Source: Actinomycetes bacterium
GTDB taxonomy: Bacteria > Actinomycetota > CADDZG01 > JAHWKV01
Reading direction: 5' to 3'
NCBI GenBank assembly: GCA_029263075.1
Contig: JAJCYE010000016.1
Location: 1-35,591 of the forward strand
Length of the DNA stretch: 35,591 nucleotides
Shown: in pieces, positions 16,113-25,369 of the stretch
How positions within the stretch are numbered: position 1 is the stretch's first letter
Layout of the letters: each line of letters starts with the position of its first letter
Notes under the pieces: generated by a model
Told to the model about the DNA's origin: nothing
The model's input: only the letters and a program-made list of their open reading frames with translations
The model's database searches: none
Position numbers and translations under genes: made by a program

Positions 16113-16637
16113 CTAAAAAAGACCTTCGGGAGGGTCGATCACCACTTTGCCGGCTGCGACGTCCACCGACACCACCAATTCTTTGGCTGCCGGGAACAGC
16201 ACCGCTCCCGAACCGGTGTCGACCGACCACAGGTCCTGGGACGGCCTGGTGAATACCTCGGCCACCTTGCCGAGGACCCTGCCGTCCGCGTGGACCACGC
16301 TCAGCCCGATGACCTGGTGCTCCCAGAACGCGTCTTCGTCCTCGAGTTCGTCCACATCGGCCACGTTGACGAACAGCTTCCACTCCCTGAGCAGTTCGGC
16401 CTCCTCTAGGCTGTTAACGCCTTCGAAGAAAACCAACAGGGCGCCCTTGTGGTTGCGGGAAGAGAGGATGGTAACGGGTTCGACCGAGTCCGCGTCGGGA
16501 CCCCACATCAGGCTGGCGCCGTCGTCGAAACGGGAGGGGTTGTCGCTCAGGACCCGGACCAGCACCTCACCGCGCAGGCCGTGGGGTTTGACCACCTTTC
16601 CGACCAACAGGTACTCGGACTTTTCTTCGGACGCCAC
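16113..16637 (-). CDS. rimM: 16S rRNA processing protein RimM
   Basis: RimM helps 30S maturation by binding S19 and the 16S 3' domain. The 174-aa product opens with YLLVGKVVKPHGLRGEVLV, the hallmark of the N-terminal beta-barrel. The PRC-barrel half follows with VIGLSVVHADGRVLGKVAEV and ends LFPAAKELVVSVDVAAGKVVID. The start is a GTG at 16637 with AGGA 9 bases upstream. It lies 25 bases after khpA. Confidence 0.96.
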   Translation of the reverse strand: MASEEKSEYLLVGKVVKPHGLRGEVLVRVLSDNPSRFDDGASLMWGPDADSVEPVTILSSRNHKGALLVFFEGVNSLEEAELLREWKLFVNVADVDELEDEDAFWEHQVIGLSVVHADGRVLGKVAEVFTRPSQDLWSVDTGSGAVLFPAAKELVVSVDVAAGKVVIDPPEGLF

Positions 16638-16662
16638 GTTGTCTTCCTATGCCCCGGAAGGG

Positions 16663-16899
16663 CTAGTCAATGATTTCGACTATGGCGTTGCGGTCTTCCC
16701 TAAGAGCAGCCGCTTTGACCACGGCCCGGATGGCGCGGGCGATCCGCCCGTTGCGCCCAATGACCTTCCCGACATCGTCGGGGTGCACAAACAGGTCGTA
16801 CATAATCGTACGACCTGAGACCTCTTCTTCAATCCGCACGTCGTTGGGGTTGGATACCAAGTAGGAAACGACGAACTCGAGCGTTTCGCGCGAGCTCAT
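16663..16899 (-). CDS. khpA: KH-domain RNA-binding protein KhpA
   Basis: A 78-aa single KH-domain protein (UPF0109/YlqC family) that in other bacteria forms a complex with KhpB/Jag and binds many transcripts, affecting cell elongation. The GxxG loop is GRNG at 48-51 within [16 protein letters not shown], the RNA-contact site. The ATG overlaps the rpsP stop by 4 bases (ATGA), which ties its translation to S16. Its position between rpsP and rimM is conserved in Gram-positive bacteria. Confidence 0.95.
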   Translation of the reverse strand: MSSRETLEFVVSYLVSNPNDVRIEEEVSGRTIMYDLFVHPDDVGKVIGRNGRIARAIRAVVKAAALREDRNAIVEIID

Positions 16900-17174
16900 T
16901 TTGCAGAGGAAGCGGTGAGGGTCTTGCCTTTCTCATCGAGGACGCCGGAGATCTTCAACAGCTTGGTCACGGCGTCGGAAGGTTGTGCGCCTTTGCCCAG
17001 CCACTCGAGGGCACGATCGTTGTCGATCGTCACCAGAGAAGGCTCGTTGCGGGGGGCGTACGTACCAATCGACTCGATGAACCGGCCGTCACGGGGTGCG
17101 CGGGAGTCCGCGACTACTACCCGGTAGGTCGGCTGCTTCTTTTTGCCTATGCGGCGGAGTCTGATTTTTACCAT
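16896..17174 (-). CDS. rpsP: 30S ribosomal protein S16
   Basis: S16 is an early 30S assembly protein. From the ATG at 17174 it is 92 aa and begins [25 protein letters not shown], diagnostic of the family, followed by [14 protein letters not shown]. No Shine-Dalgarno precedes the ATG; TACACT lies 6 bases upstream instead, so the transcript may be leaderless. The frame is open upstream to 17231, but that part has no S16 similarity. It heads rpsP-khpA-rimM-trmD. Confidence 0.96.
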   Translation of the reverse strand: MVKIRLRRIGKKKQPTYRVVVADSRAPRDGRFIESIGTYAPRNEPSLVTIDNDRALEWLGKGAQPSDAVTKLLKISGVLDEKGKTLTASSAK

Positions 17175-17180
17175 GCGGGA

Positions 17181-17186
17181 AGTGTA
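17181..17186 (-). promoter_or_regulatory. Candidate -10 box (TACACT) for leaderless rpsP
   Basis: On the minus strand TACACT is followed by 6 bases and the rpsP ATG. There is no ribosome-binding site. A strong -35 is not evident. Same hexamer and spacing as the DUF2142 gene. Confidence 0.45.
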
Positions 17187-17251
17187 GCAGCGAAGCGCAG
17201 CGATGACCTGCTGCAGGGCGACCTTGAGCAACCCCTCCGGCAGATTACTGC

Positions 17252-18607
17252 CTAGAGTCCGAGCCCCGGGGGAAGGCTGAAACCCTTTTTGCCCTTCTTC
17301 CCGCCACCGCCTCCGCCGAACTTCATCATCTGCTTCATCATCTTGCGGGCCGCGTCGAACTGCTTGATCAGATCGTTAACCTCCCGGACCTGGCTGCCCG
17401 ATCCCTTGGCGATGCGCACCCGCCTGCTCCCGGAGATTATCCGGGGGTCGTTACGTTCGTCGGGGGTCATCGAGCGGATGATGGCTTCGATTTTGGCAAC
17501 GTCTTGATCCTGAACGTCGATGTCGGACATCTTGCCCATGCCGGGGATGCCCGGGAGCATCTTGAGCAGGTCGCCGATCCCGCCCATCTTTTTTACGCTT
17601 TGGATCTGAGTGAGGAAGTCCTCAAGGGTGAACTTCGCCTCCATGACCTTTCGGGCCTGGGCCTCGGCCTCCTTCTTCGACATGGTCCCCTCGGCCTTCT
17701 CGATGAGGCTGAGGACGTCTCCCATGCCGAGGATCCGGGATGCGATGCGGTCCGGGTAGAACGGCTCCAGGTCCTGGAGCTTCTCGCCGATACCGGCAAA
17801 CTTGACGGGCACGCCGGTGATGGTGGTGGCCGACAGGGCAGCGCCGCCGCGGGCGTCGCCGTCGATCTTAGTCAGGACGATCCCGGTAAGCGGGAGGGTC
17901 TCGGAGAAGGCTTTGGCGGAGTGAAGGGCGTCCTGGCCGGTCATGGCGTCCAGGACGAAAAGGACTTCGTCGGGCTGGACCGCACCGTGGACCCGGGCGA
18001 CCTGAGCCATCATCTCCTCGTCGATGCCGAGGCGACCGGCGGTGTCGACGATCACAACATCGGCGCTGCGCCGGCCCTCCTCCAGACCGGCTCGGGCGAC
18101 CTCAACCGGATCGGTTTCGCCCGGGGAACTGAAGAACTGAACGCCGGCCTGACCGGCCAGGACCTCCAGTTGGCGGATGGCCGCCGGTCGCTGAAGGTCG
18201 GCGGCAACCAGGATCACCCGGCTCCCCTTCTTCTTGAGGTGGGCGCCCAGTTTGGCCGCAAGCGTGGTCTTTCCGGAACCCTGCAGGCCCGCCAGCATGA
18301 TTACCGTCGGGGGCTTGCCGGCCACCTTGAGGGGCGACAGGCTGCCGCCCAGGATGTCGATCAGTTCGTCGTGGACGAGCTTGACCACGTGCTGACCCGG
18401 AGTCAAAGACTTGAGGACCTCCTCCCCCACCGCCTTCTCGCGGACGTGGCTGAGGAAGGTCTTTACGGCGGGCAGGGCAACGTCGGCCTCAAGCAGAGCC
18501 AACCGGATCTCCCGAAGGGCAGCCTCAACGTCTTTCTCGTTAAGCCGGCCCCGGCCGCGTAGCTGCTTAAAAACGTTATCGAGGCGGTCGCCCAAGGCAT
18601 CGAACAT
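17252..18607 (-). CDS. ffh: Signal recognition particle protein Ffh
   Basis: Ffh is the SRP54 GTPase that binds signal sequences on ribosomes and delivers them to FtsY. The 451-aa protein has the N domain (1-95), the GTPase domain with P-loop GLQGSGKTT at about 107-115, [19 protein letters not shown] and [10 protein letters not shown], and a Met-rich M domain from about 300 containing [10 protein letters not shown]. The end is Gly/Lys-rich ([12 protein letters not shown]). The ATG at 18607 lacks a Shine-Dalgarno and has TACAAT 6 bases upstream. rpsP follows after 77 bases. Confidence 0.97.
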   Translation of the reverse strand: MFDALGDRLDNVFKQLRGRGRLNEKDVEAALREIRLALLEADVALPAVKTFLSHVREKAVGEEVLKSLTPGQHVVKLVHDELIDILGGSLSPLKVAGKPPTVIMLAGLQGSGKTTLAAKLGAHLKKKGSRVILVAADLQRPAAIRQLEVLAGQAGVQFFSSPGETDPVEVARAGLEEGRRSADVVIVDTAGRLGIDEEMMAQVARVHGAVQPDEVLFVLDAMTGQDALHSAKAFSETLPLTGIVLTKIDGDARGGAALSATTITGVPVKFAGIGEKLQDLEPFYPDRIASRILGMGDVLSLIEKAEGTMSKKEAEAQARKVMEAKFTLEDFLTQIQSVKKMGGIGDLLKMLPGIPGMGKMSDIDVQDQDVAKIEAIIRSMTPDERNDPRIISGSRRVRIAKGSGSQVREVNDLIKQFDAARKMMKQMMKFGGGGGGKKGKKGFSLPPGLGL

Positions 18608-18613
18608 TTAGCC

Positions 18614-18619
18614 ATTGTA
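18614..18619 (-). promoter_or_regulatory. Candidate -10 box (TACAAT) for leaderless ffh
   Basis: TACAAT on the minus strand is one base from the consensus TATAAT and sits 6 bases before the ffh ATG, with no ribosome-binding site. It is the best match to consensus of the six such boxes in the window. Confidence 0.55.
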
Positions 18620-18811
18620 GGGGTGGATGGGCGAATCCGGCCTGCCGGGTGGCTCCACCCTAGAGGGCAGGCGGTTCCGCCGGTAGCCGTAAAACTGCGA
18701 AGAGGACTTGTTCGGGGACCCCCTCGGGACCGGCTCGCTGTTTTATCTTTGGGATCGAAACGCAGCATTTGTTGCACCGGCGCAGGCCCCGCAAGCCCAA
18801 AGGAGAACCCA

Positions 18812-19360
18812 GTGAACGAAGCTCCGGGTGCTTTTCAGGTCACTTTTCGACGGCTCACCGACGATGACCTGCCCATGCTTCACGCCTGGCTCAACGAGCC
18901 CGGCGTGGTGAGGTGGTGGGAGGGCGATGACGTCTCCTGGGAGGGAGTGGTCCGGGACTACGGCTCGGCGATGAAAGAACCGGTGGAGTACTGGCTGGCG
19001 CTGGTCGACGGGCGGGAGGTCGGTTGGATCCAGTGTTACGCGTCGACTAGCTATCCGGACGAGGGCGCCACCTGGTGGGACCTGGGCGTCGAGCGCACCG
19101 CGGCCGGGATCGACTACCTGGTCGCCGACCCGGAGTCCCGCGGCAAAGGACTGGGGGCCGCCATGATCGGCACCTTTGTTGCGGACGTGGTCTTTGGGAT
19201 GCACCCGCAGTGGACCCAGGCCGCAGCCGCGCCGTTGGAGGCCAACGCGGCATCGTGGCGGGCGCTTGCCAAAGCCGGCTTCCGGCACCTGGCAACCCAC
19301 GACGACGAATTGGGGCCGTGCAAGTTGATGGTCATCGACCGGCCAGGCCCGGCAGAGTAA
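18812..19360 (+). CDS. GNAT acetyltransferase, AAC(6')-like
   Basis: A 182-aa GCN5-related acetyltransferase. It resembles the aminoglycoside 6'-N-acetyltransferase and siderophore acyltransferase branch: FRRLTDDDLPMLHAWLNEPGVVRWW at the N-terminus, YWLALVDGREVGWIQ in the central sheet, and DPESRGKGLGAAMIGTF, the acetyl-CoA-binding R-G-x-G-x-G/A loop. The substrate cannot be told from sequence. The start is a GTG at 18812 with AAAGGAGA ending about 6 bases upstream, so translation is conventional, unlike its leaderless neighbour ffh. It is a single gene, divergent from ffh and convergent with ftsY, placed in an otherwise conserved core cluster. Confidence 0.85.
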   Translation: MNEAPGAFQVTFRRLTDDDLPMLHAWLNEPGVVRWWEGDDVSWEGVVRDYGSAMKEPVEYWLALVDGREVGWIQCYASTSYPDEGATWWDLGVERTAAGIDYLVADPESRGKGLGAAMIGTFVADVVFGMHPQWTQAAAAPLEANAASWRALAKAGFRHLATHDDELGPCKLMVIDRPGPAE

Positions 19361-19362
19361 CC

Positions 19363-19392
19363 CCGGTTCGGCCCTGAGTCAGGCTCGGCCGG
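19363..19392. terminator. Hairpin between convergent GNAT and ftsY genes
   Basis: The 32-base gap between the two stop codons is almost filled by an imperfect inverted repeat: CCGG outer arms, two G-T pairs, one mismatch, then a GGCC-like inner stem around CTGAGTCA. There is no T-run. It could act as a bidirectional terminator of the tract-free kind common in actinobacteria. Confidence 0.4.
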
Positions 19393-20517
19393 CTACTCCA
19401 GCATGGCGGTGACAAAAGCTTGCGGGTCAAAGTTCTCCAGATCCTCAATCCCCTCGCCCACACCCACGGCCTTGACCGGAATCCCCAACTGCTCCTGGAT
19501 GGCAATCACAATGCCACCCTTGGCGGTACCGTCCAGCTTGGTCAAGATCACCCCGGTCGCCCCCACCGCTTCCTGAAACGCTTTCGCCTGGCTCAACCCG
19601 TTCTGGCCGACGGTGGCGTCCAGCACCAGCAGCACCTCGCTGACGCCGCCGGCCTCCCGGTCGGCGATGCGGTGGACCTTCTTCAACTCGGCCATCAAGT
19701 TGGTTTTGGTCTGTAGCCGGCCCGCAGTGTCGACAATCACCACGTCGATCTTTTTGGCTTTGGCGTGTTCGATGGCGTCAAAAACCACCGCCCCGGGATC
19801 GGCGCCCGGCGCGTGCTTAACCATGTGGACGCCCAGCCGGGTAGCCCAGGTACCCAGTTGTTCAATGGCGGCCGCCCGGAAGGTGTCGCCGGCGGCCAGG
19901 ACTACCGAATAGCCGTCCGCTTTCAGGCGGCGGCCCAACTTGGCGATGGATGTTGTTTTGCCCACACCGTTAACGCCGGTCACCAGCCAGACCGCAACCT
20001 CTCCGGGGCGGGTGACGAGTTCGGTGTCCCCCATCTCCAGAATCGAAACCAGCTCCGCCCGCAGGGCGTCGTGCAGTTCTTCGGGGGAAGTTTTGGCCTC
20101 TCGAAGGGCGTCGAGCACTCTTTCGGTAGCATCCATGCCCACGTCCGCCCGGATCAGTGCCTCCTCGATCTCCTCCCAGGCGTCGGAGTCCATCTTGTCC
20201 CGCAGCTTGAGAGCTTTGAGGGTGTTGCCCAAAGCCCCTCTGGTCTTCGCCAAACCCCGGGCCCACCGGGACGGCGGGGCCTCTTCAACCTCAGCCTCTT
20301 CCAGGGCTTGCTCAACGGCCTCTTCGAGCTCCAGATCGGCTTCGAGCTCGACCAACTCGGCATCGACGTCGACATCTTCGTCATCGATTTCTTCTTCGTC
20401 GAGCTCTTCGAGATCCTCGAAGTCGGCGTCCGACGGGCGCTTGAGGGTGACGCTGCGAGCCACCAGCAGGAAAACCAGCAGGCCGACAACAATGCCCGCG
20501 AGGACTATCTCATTCAT
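19393..20517 (-). CDS. ftsY: Signal recognition particle receptor FtsY
   Basis: FtsY is the membrane-associated GTPase that receives the SRP-ribosome complex. The 374-aa protein begins with a transmembrane helix (about 3-20), as in other actinobacterial FtsY, then a highly acidic linker (about 30-80) corresponding to the A domain. The NG domain follows: P-loop GVNGVGKTT at 181-189, DTFRAAAIEQL, VDTAGRLQTKTNLM and TKLDGTAKGG, ending in GEGIEDLENFDPQAF. The ATG overlaps the smc stop by 4 bases (ATGA). Confidence 0.97.
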   Translation of the reverse strand: MNEIVLAGIVVGLLVFLLVARSVTLKRPSDADFEDLEELDEEEIDDEDVDVDAELVELEADLELEEAVEQALEEAEVEEAPPSRWARGLAKTRGALGNTLKALKLRDKMDSDAWEEIEEALIRADVGMDATERVLDALREAKTSPEELHDALRAELVSILEMGDTELVTRPGEVAVWLVTGVNGVGKTTSIAKLGRRLKADGYSVVLAAGDTFRAAAIEQLGTWATRLGVHMVKHAPGADPGAVVFDAIEHAKAKKIDVVIVDTAGRLQTKTNLMAELKKVHRIADREAGGVSEVLLVLDATVGQNGLSQAKAFQEAVGATGVILTKLDGTAKGGIVIAIQEQLGIPVKAVGVGEGIEDLENFDPQAFVTAMLE

Positions 20518-23500
20518 TCCATACTCCCGATCGAGGACCCGGGCGTCGATACGGACGCCGGGAAGAAGTCTTTCAGCCGCTCTGAAATTACCTTGGTTAC
20601 GCCGTCCGGGCGCATGGCAACGCCGTACAACACGTCGGCGATCTCCATCGTCCGCTTCTGGTGGGTAACCACCAACAGCTGCGACGAACCACGGAACTCA
20701 TGGAGCAGGCCAAGGAATCTTTGCAGGTTGGCGTCGTCCAGGGCGGCTTCCACCTCATCCAGGATGTAAAAGGGCGACGGCCGGGCCTTAAAGATGGCGA
20801 ACAACAGGGCGAGCGCCGCCATGGAACGTTCCCCGCCGGAGAGCAGCGAGAGGCGTTTCAGGCTCTTGCCCTTCGGACTGGCCTCCACCTGGACGCCGGA
20901 CTCCAGGATCTCGGTGGGGTCGGTAAGGCTGAGGCGTCCCCGCCCGTCCGGGAACAGCACCGAAAACAGGTGGGTGTACTCGCGGGCGATGTCCTCGAAC
21001 GCAGCGGAGAACAGTTCGCGGATCTTTTCGTCGACCGACTCGATGATCTGCCGCAGGTCCTTGCGGCTCTCCTTCACGTCGGCGATCTGTCCGGCCAAAA
21101 AGCTCTCCCGTTCGGCCAGCGACTCCGCCTCCCGGGCTGCCAGCGGGTTGACCCTGCCCATCTGGTCCAACTCCCGATCCAGCCGTACCTGGCGTTTTTT
21201 GAGGGCTTCATCGGCAAGCGCAGCCGTACGCTGCATCGGGTCGTCCGGGGTTTCGCCTTCGGCGAGGATCAGCTGTTTGCCCCACCGCTCGACTGTGACG
21301 GTGGGGTCCACCGACATGTCGTCGGACAAGGTGGCCTCCAGGATCCGCTGGCGGATGCGCATCTCGCTTCGGCTCAGGTCCTCCTGCTTGGACAGGGCCT
21401 GCATCCGGTCGAGCTCCTGCGTCAGATCCCGGAGCCTGCCCTTCAACCCGGCGATCTGCCGGTCGATCTCGCCACCCTCCTGGCTGGCCTGCGCATGCAG
21501 GGCCGCGGCTTGTTCGGCCCACTCCGCAGCCGGGCGGGCCAGAAGGTCGCAGATCGCCGATACGGATCCAACCTTCCTTCTCGCCTCCAACAGCGCCTCT
21601 TGCCGTACCCCCAGGCCGCTCAGGCGGCCGGCCGCCTCCGACAACCCGTTGACCACCTGTTTCAAACGGTTCACATACTGGCGGGTTCGTTCGGCGGCGA
21701 TGCCCGCGCGCATGCGCGCCGCCTCCAGGTTCTTGGCCGCCTCCTCGTGCACCGCGGCCCTGCGATCCCGCTCCGCCCGGGCAGACTGCAACGCCGCCTC
21801 CGCCACCAGCAGCGCCGACTCCGCCTCGTCAACTTTGTCCTCCAGAGAATCGGACCGGTCGGTCATGTTCACGGCGGATTCCGAGGACCGTTTGGTCGCG
21901 GCCTCAATCTCGGTGATCTCCGTCTCCACCCGGTGGAGGTCGTTTTGGCAAGTGCGCAGGTGCTCGGCCGCCCGGACCCGGGCGTTTTCTGCCTCCCGCC
22001 GGGCGTTGGCCGCCACTTTCAACCGGGTCCGGCCTACAACAATCTGGCCCTCCAGATCGCCCATGGCACTCCGTCCCTCCGCCACCTTCGTTTCACATTC
22101 CGCCACCGCCGACGCCAGTTCGGCGGAGCCCTTTGAAACGAGCCCCCCGTGGGCCACGGCCCCGTCTTCGCTGAGAAAGATGGCGTGCCGGTACTTCCCG
22201 GCCAGCCTTACCGCCTCATCCAGCGTGGTGGCCAGATAGACGTCCGCCAGTACTGCCCGCGCCCGGGGGTCCAGGATCTGCACCCGGTCGACGAGAGGCG
22301 GGACACCGTCCACGGCGATGCCCGAGCCCTCGGCAACCATCACTGTCAAAGCTTCATCCTCGTCGCTGGCGCCCAGGGCCTGGGCCGCCGCCTGCCGGTC
22401 GGATGCCACCACCACCCCGTCTATCGGACCGACGAGCACTTCCAGGGCACGCCGGTGCCCCGGGCTCAGCTCAACCAACTCAGACAACAACCAGGTCCCC
22501 GGGTACGACCTCAGCGACGCTCCCGCATCTTGCTTTTTGGCTTCCGCCGCTGCCCGGGCCCCGGCCCGTGCCCGCAGCACCGCGGCCTTCTTCTCCAGGC
22601 TGCGGATCTCATCCAGCAGCCGCTCCTTGAAACCCAAGAGTTGCTCCAGGCGCTCCTCGGCCGCGCCGTGTGCCTGCTCCGCCGGACCCAGACCCTCTGC
22701 CGCCAGATCCAGTTCACGCTGTGCGGTCTCCACCTTCAACCCGGCCTGCCGGCGCCGCTGTTCCGCCGCCTCCGCTCGTTCGGCAAGCCGCTTGCGGTCC
22801 ATTTCCGCCGCCTGCGCAGAAGCTTGGGCCCCGGTAATCTCCCGGCGCAGCCCGGTTGCTTCTGCCGTCGCTTGAGCCTGGGTCCTGAGCGCCGCGTTCA
22901 TCCCGGCCTCGGCGAAACGAAACTCCTCGCGCACCTTCTCGCTGACCGGCTGGATCTCGCCCAAGGCGGTCAACTCGACGGCTTCCTGCCTCTGCGCCTC
23001 AGCCAGGGCGGCCTCAAGTTCGGCCTGTTGGTGGCGAAGTTCCACCAGGCGGGCCTGCTCGATATCTTCGTTGCCGGCGGTGAGTTCGGCCTTCAGGGTC
23101 CGAGCCCGCTCATCGGCAAGTCGCTTCAGCGCCGCCAGCCGATCTCCCGCGCCGGTCAGCCGCCAGCCGATCTCCCGCCGGCCCGCCGTAGCCCCGAGGT
23201 GTTCCAACCTCCTGGCCTCCAACGCGGCCAACTCCGCCTGTAGGCCGGCAACCTCCTGCTGGCGGAGCCGGAGTTGTTCTTCGCGCCGGCCGGCTTCCGG
23301 CGAACCCAACTCTTGAGAGAGAACGGCCAGTTGCCGTGCGATAAGCACCAGCTTGATGCGGTCCCTCTCCTGCAGGATCCGCTCGTGCTTCTCGGCAATC
23401 TCGGCCTGCTGCCGCAGGGGTTTGAGCTGCCGGCGGATTTCGCTCAGCAGATCGCCCAGATGCTCCAGGTTGGTCTCGGTGGCGGCAATCTTTCGGATCG

Positions 23501-24029
23501 CGCGCTCCTTGCGCCGGCGGTGTTTGCCCACGCCGGCCGCGTCCTCAATGATGTTGCGCATCTGCACCGGGTCGGCACTCAGCACCTCGTCGAGGCGACC
23601 CTGCCCGACGATGGTGTGCTGCTCCTTGCCTACCCCGGCGTCGGAGAGCATCTCGGAGATATCAAGGAGCCGGCAAAGGCTGCCGTTCATCCGGTACTCG
23701 CTGTCGCCGGAACGAAACAGCGTCCGGGAGATGGTTACTTCGCTGAACTCAACCGGCAGGAGGCGGGCGGAGTTGTCGATGGTCAGTTCGACCTCGGCCA
23801 TACCCAGCGGGGGCTTGGTGGGCGATCCGGCAAAAATGACGTCCTCCATCTTGCCGCCCCGCAGGGTCGCCGGGCCCTGCTCACCGAGGACCCAACTGAT
23901 CGCGTCGATAACGTTCGACTTGCCGCTGCCGTTGGGGCCGACCACCACGGAGATACCGGGTTCGAAGGCGAGATTGGTCTTGTCGGCGAAGGATTTGAAT
24001 CCGCGAAGGACCAGTGACTTTAGGAACAT
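20514..24029 (-). CDS. smc: Chromosome segregation ATPase SMC
   Basis: SMC is the condensin ATPase that organises and segregates the chromosome, working with ScpA and ScpB (not in this window). The 1171-aa protein is full length. Walker A GPNGSGKS is at 31-38. Two long coiled coils flank a hinge at roughly 490-620. The ABC signature LSGGERS is at 1063-1069, and Walker B YILDEVEAALD lies near 1090, followed by the VVTHQKRTM switch. The smc-ftsY order is standard in bacteria. The gene is divergent from apgM, with 140 bases between starts. Confidence 0.97.
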   Translation of the reverse strand: MFLKSLVLRGFKSFADKTNLAFEPGISVVVGPNGSGKSNVIDAISWVLGEQGPATLRGGKMEDVIFAGSPTKPPLGMAEVELTIDNSARLLPVEFSEVTISRTLFRSGDSEYRMNGSLCRLLDISEMLSDAGVGKEQHTIVGQGRLDEVLSADPVQMRNIIEDAAGVGKHRRRKERAIRKIAATETNLEHLGDLLSEIRRQLKPLRQQAEIAEKHERILQERDRIKLVLIARQLAVLSQELGSPEAGRREEQLRLRQQEVAGLQAELAALEARRLEHLGATAGRREIGWRLTGAGDRLAALKRLADERARTLKAELTAGNEDIEQARLVELRHQQAELEAALAEAQRQEAVELTALGEIQPVSEKVREEFRFAEAGMNAALRTQAQATAEATGLRREITGAQASAQAAEMDRKRLAERAEAAEQRRRQAGLKVETAQRELDLAAEGLGPAEQAHGAAEERLEQLLGFKERLLDEIRSLEKKAAVLRARAGARAAAEAKKQDAGASLRSYPGTWLLSELVELSPGHRRALEVLVGPIDGVVVASDRQAAAQALGASDEDEALTVMVAEGSGIAVDGVPPLVDRVQILDPRARAVLADVYLATTLDEAVRLAGKYRHAIFLSEDGAVAHGGLVSKGSAELASAVAECETKVAEGRSAMGDLEGQIVVGRTRLKVAANARREAENARVRAAEHLRTCQNDLHRVETEITEIEAATKRSSESAVNMTDRSDSLEDKVDEAESALLVAEAALQSARAERDRRAAVHEEAAKNLEAARMRAGIAAERTRQYVNRLKQVVNGLSEAAGRLSGLGVRQEALLEARRKVGSVSAICDLLARPAAEWAEQAAALHAQASQEGGEIDRQIAGLKGRLRDLTQELDRMQALSKQEDLSRSEMRIRQRILEATLSDDMSVDPTVTVERWGKQLILAEGETPDDPMQRTAALADEALKKRQVRLDRELDQMGRVNPLAAREAESLAERESFLAGQIADVKESRKDLRQIIESVDEKIRELFSAAFEDIAREYTHLFSVLFPDGRGRLSLTDPTEILESGVQVEASPKGKSLKRLSLLSGGERSMAALALLFAIFKARPSPFYILDEVEAALDDANLQRFLGLLHEFRGSSQLLVVTHQKRTMEIADVLYGVAMRPDGVTKVISERLKDFFPASVSTPGSSIGSME

Positions 24030-24138
24030 ACCTGGGTCTCGATGGTATCAGGCGAAGGGGCGCCGACCATCAAAATTCCGGGCCGGTACCACAATCCCCT
24101 TTCCCGCCGGAACGCCCGCTTCAGGGTTCGTTAATCGT

Positions 24139-24168
24139 GAGTTAACGTCGAAACCCTATAGTTAACTC
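24139..24168. promoter_or_regulatory. Perfect 8-bp inverted repeat around the apgM -10 box (candidate operator)
   Basis: GAGTTAAC (24139-24146) and GTTAACTC (24161-24168) are exact reverse complements separated by 14 bases, so their centres are 22 bases apart, about two helical turns. The right arm overlaps the candidate -10 box TATAGT. A dimeric or paired-dimer repressor bound here would block apgM and might affect smc. The regulator is unknown. A hairpin role is less likely because transcription seems to start downstream. Confidence 0.5.
24157..24162 (+). promoter_or_regulatory. Candidate -10 box (TATAGT) for leaderless apgM
   Basis: TATAGT lies 7 bases before the GTG start of apgM and no Shine-Dalgarno is present, so the mRNA probably begins at or very near the start codon. 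The box overlaps the right arm of the inverted repeat at 24139-24168. Confidence 0.55.
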
Positions 24169-24169
24169 C

Positions 24170-25369
24170 GTGCAAGAACTAATTCCGTCTCTCGTCCGCA
24201 AATCGGATTCCAAGATCGTCCTGCTGGTGCTGGATGGTCTCGGCGGCGTCCGAACCAGCGAACGAGCCTCCGAACTGCTGGACGCCGACACCCCCAATCT
24301 GGACCGGATGGCCGCCGAAGGCATGTCCGGCGTCCACACCGTGGTCGCACCCGGAGTAACCCCCGGGAGCGGCGCCGGCCATATGGCGCTGTTCGGCTAC
24401 GACCCGGTGAAGTACCTGTTGGGGCGGGGGGCGCTGTCCGCCGCCGGGGTCGCCTTCGACCTGAGACCCGGCGACGTCGCCGCCCGGGTCAACTTCTGCA
24501 CCCTTGACGCCGACGGCAGGGTGATCGACCGGCGCGCCGGTCGTATCCCCACCGAAGAGAACATGCGCCTGTGCAAACTCCTGCGGGAGAACGTGAAGAT
24601 GGAAGGCGACGTCGAGTTCTTTCTTGAATCCGAACGCGACCACCGGGGACTCTTGGTCCTAAGGGGCATGGGCCTCTCCGCCGACCTGAAAGACACCGAC
24701 CCCGGGGTCGTAGGGATCACGCCCAACCCGCCCACGGCACGCGGCACCGAGGCCGCCGGCACCGCCATCCTCCTCGAGCGGTTCCTGGACCAGGTCCGGC
24801 TGATCCTGGCCGGCGAACAAGCCAACTTCCTTTTGTTGAGGGGCTTCGACACGCTCCGCCCCATCGAACCGTTCGCACTGCGCTACCTGCTCAAGGCCCG
24901 CGGTATCGCCAGCTACCCGATGTACCGGGGGCTTTCGAAGATCGTCGGCATGGACGTACCGCCCGAAACCGCCGGGTGGGAGGAGTCGGTGGAGGACATG
25001 AAGGCCCACTGGAACGACTACGACTTCTTTTTTCTCCACCAGAAACCAACCGACTCGGCCGGTGAAGACGGAGACTTCGCTCGTAAGATCGCCGCCATAG
25101 AGCAGGTGGACCGAACCATCCCTGAGATCCTGGCGATGAACCCGGGGGTCGTCTGCGTGACCGGCGACCACGCCACACCCGCCGCCTTCCAGCGTCACTC
25201 CTGGCAGCCGGTTCCCTTTTTGATGTGGGGCGAGAACGTTGGGGTCGACCTGGTGGACCGGTTTGACGAAGAAGCAGCCCGCCTGGGCGGCTTCGGCCAC
25301 CAGTTCGGCAAGGATTTGATGAGCTTCATGCTCGCCTCCACCATGCGCCTGGCGACCTTCGGAGCCTAA
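24170..25369 (+). CDS. apgM: 2,3-bisphosphoglycerate-independent phosphoglycerate mutase, archaeal (ApgM) type
   Basis: Interconverts 3- and 2-phosphoglycerate in glycolysis and gluconeogenesis. The 399-aa protein is an alkaline-phosphatase-superfamily enzyme of the ApgM branch, shorter than GpmI. LLVLDGLGG holds the metal ligand D22, TPGSGAGHMALFGYDP carries the probable phosphorylated S67, and the C-terminal metal site is marked by HQKPTDSAGEDGD, TGDHATP and FGHQFG. The GTG at 24170 is the only start fitting the promoter geometry. It is a single gene, divergent from smc, and its stop overlaps the convergent hydrolase by 4 bases. The ApgM type is scattered in bacteria; a second, GpmA-type enzyme may exist elsewhere. 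Confidence 0.93.
   Translation: MQELIPSLVRKSDSKIVLLVLDGLGGVRTSERASELLDADTPNLDRMAAEGMSGVHTVVAPGVTPGSGAGHMALFGYDPVKYLLGRGALSAAGVAFDLRPGDVAARVNFCTLDADGRVIDRRAGRIPTEENMRLCKLLRENVKMEGDVEFFLESERDHRGLLVLRGMGLSADLKDTDPGVVGITPNPPTARGTEAAGTAILLERFLDQVRLILAGEQANFLLLRGFDTLRPIEPFALRYLLKARGIASYPMYRGLSKIVGMDVPPETAGWEESVEDMKAHWNDYDFFFLHQKPTDSAGEDGDFARKIAAIEQVDRTIPEILAMNPGVVCVTGDHATPAAFQRHSWQPVPFLMWGENVGVDLVDRFDEEAARLGGFGHQFGKDLMSFMLASTMRLATFGA

Noticed and set aside
20661-22239. Two long plus-strand frames antisense to smc
   Set aside because: Arg/Gln/Ala-rich shadow sequences; the minus strand carries the SMC C-terminal half with signature and Walker B motifs.
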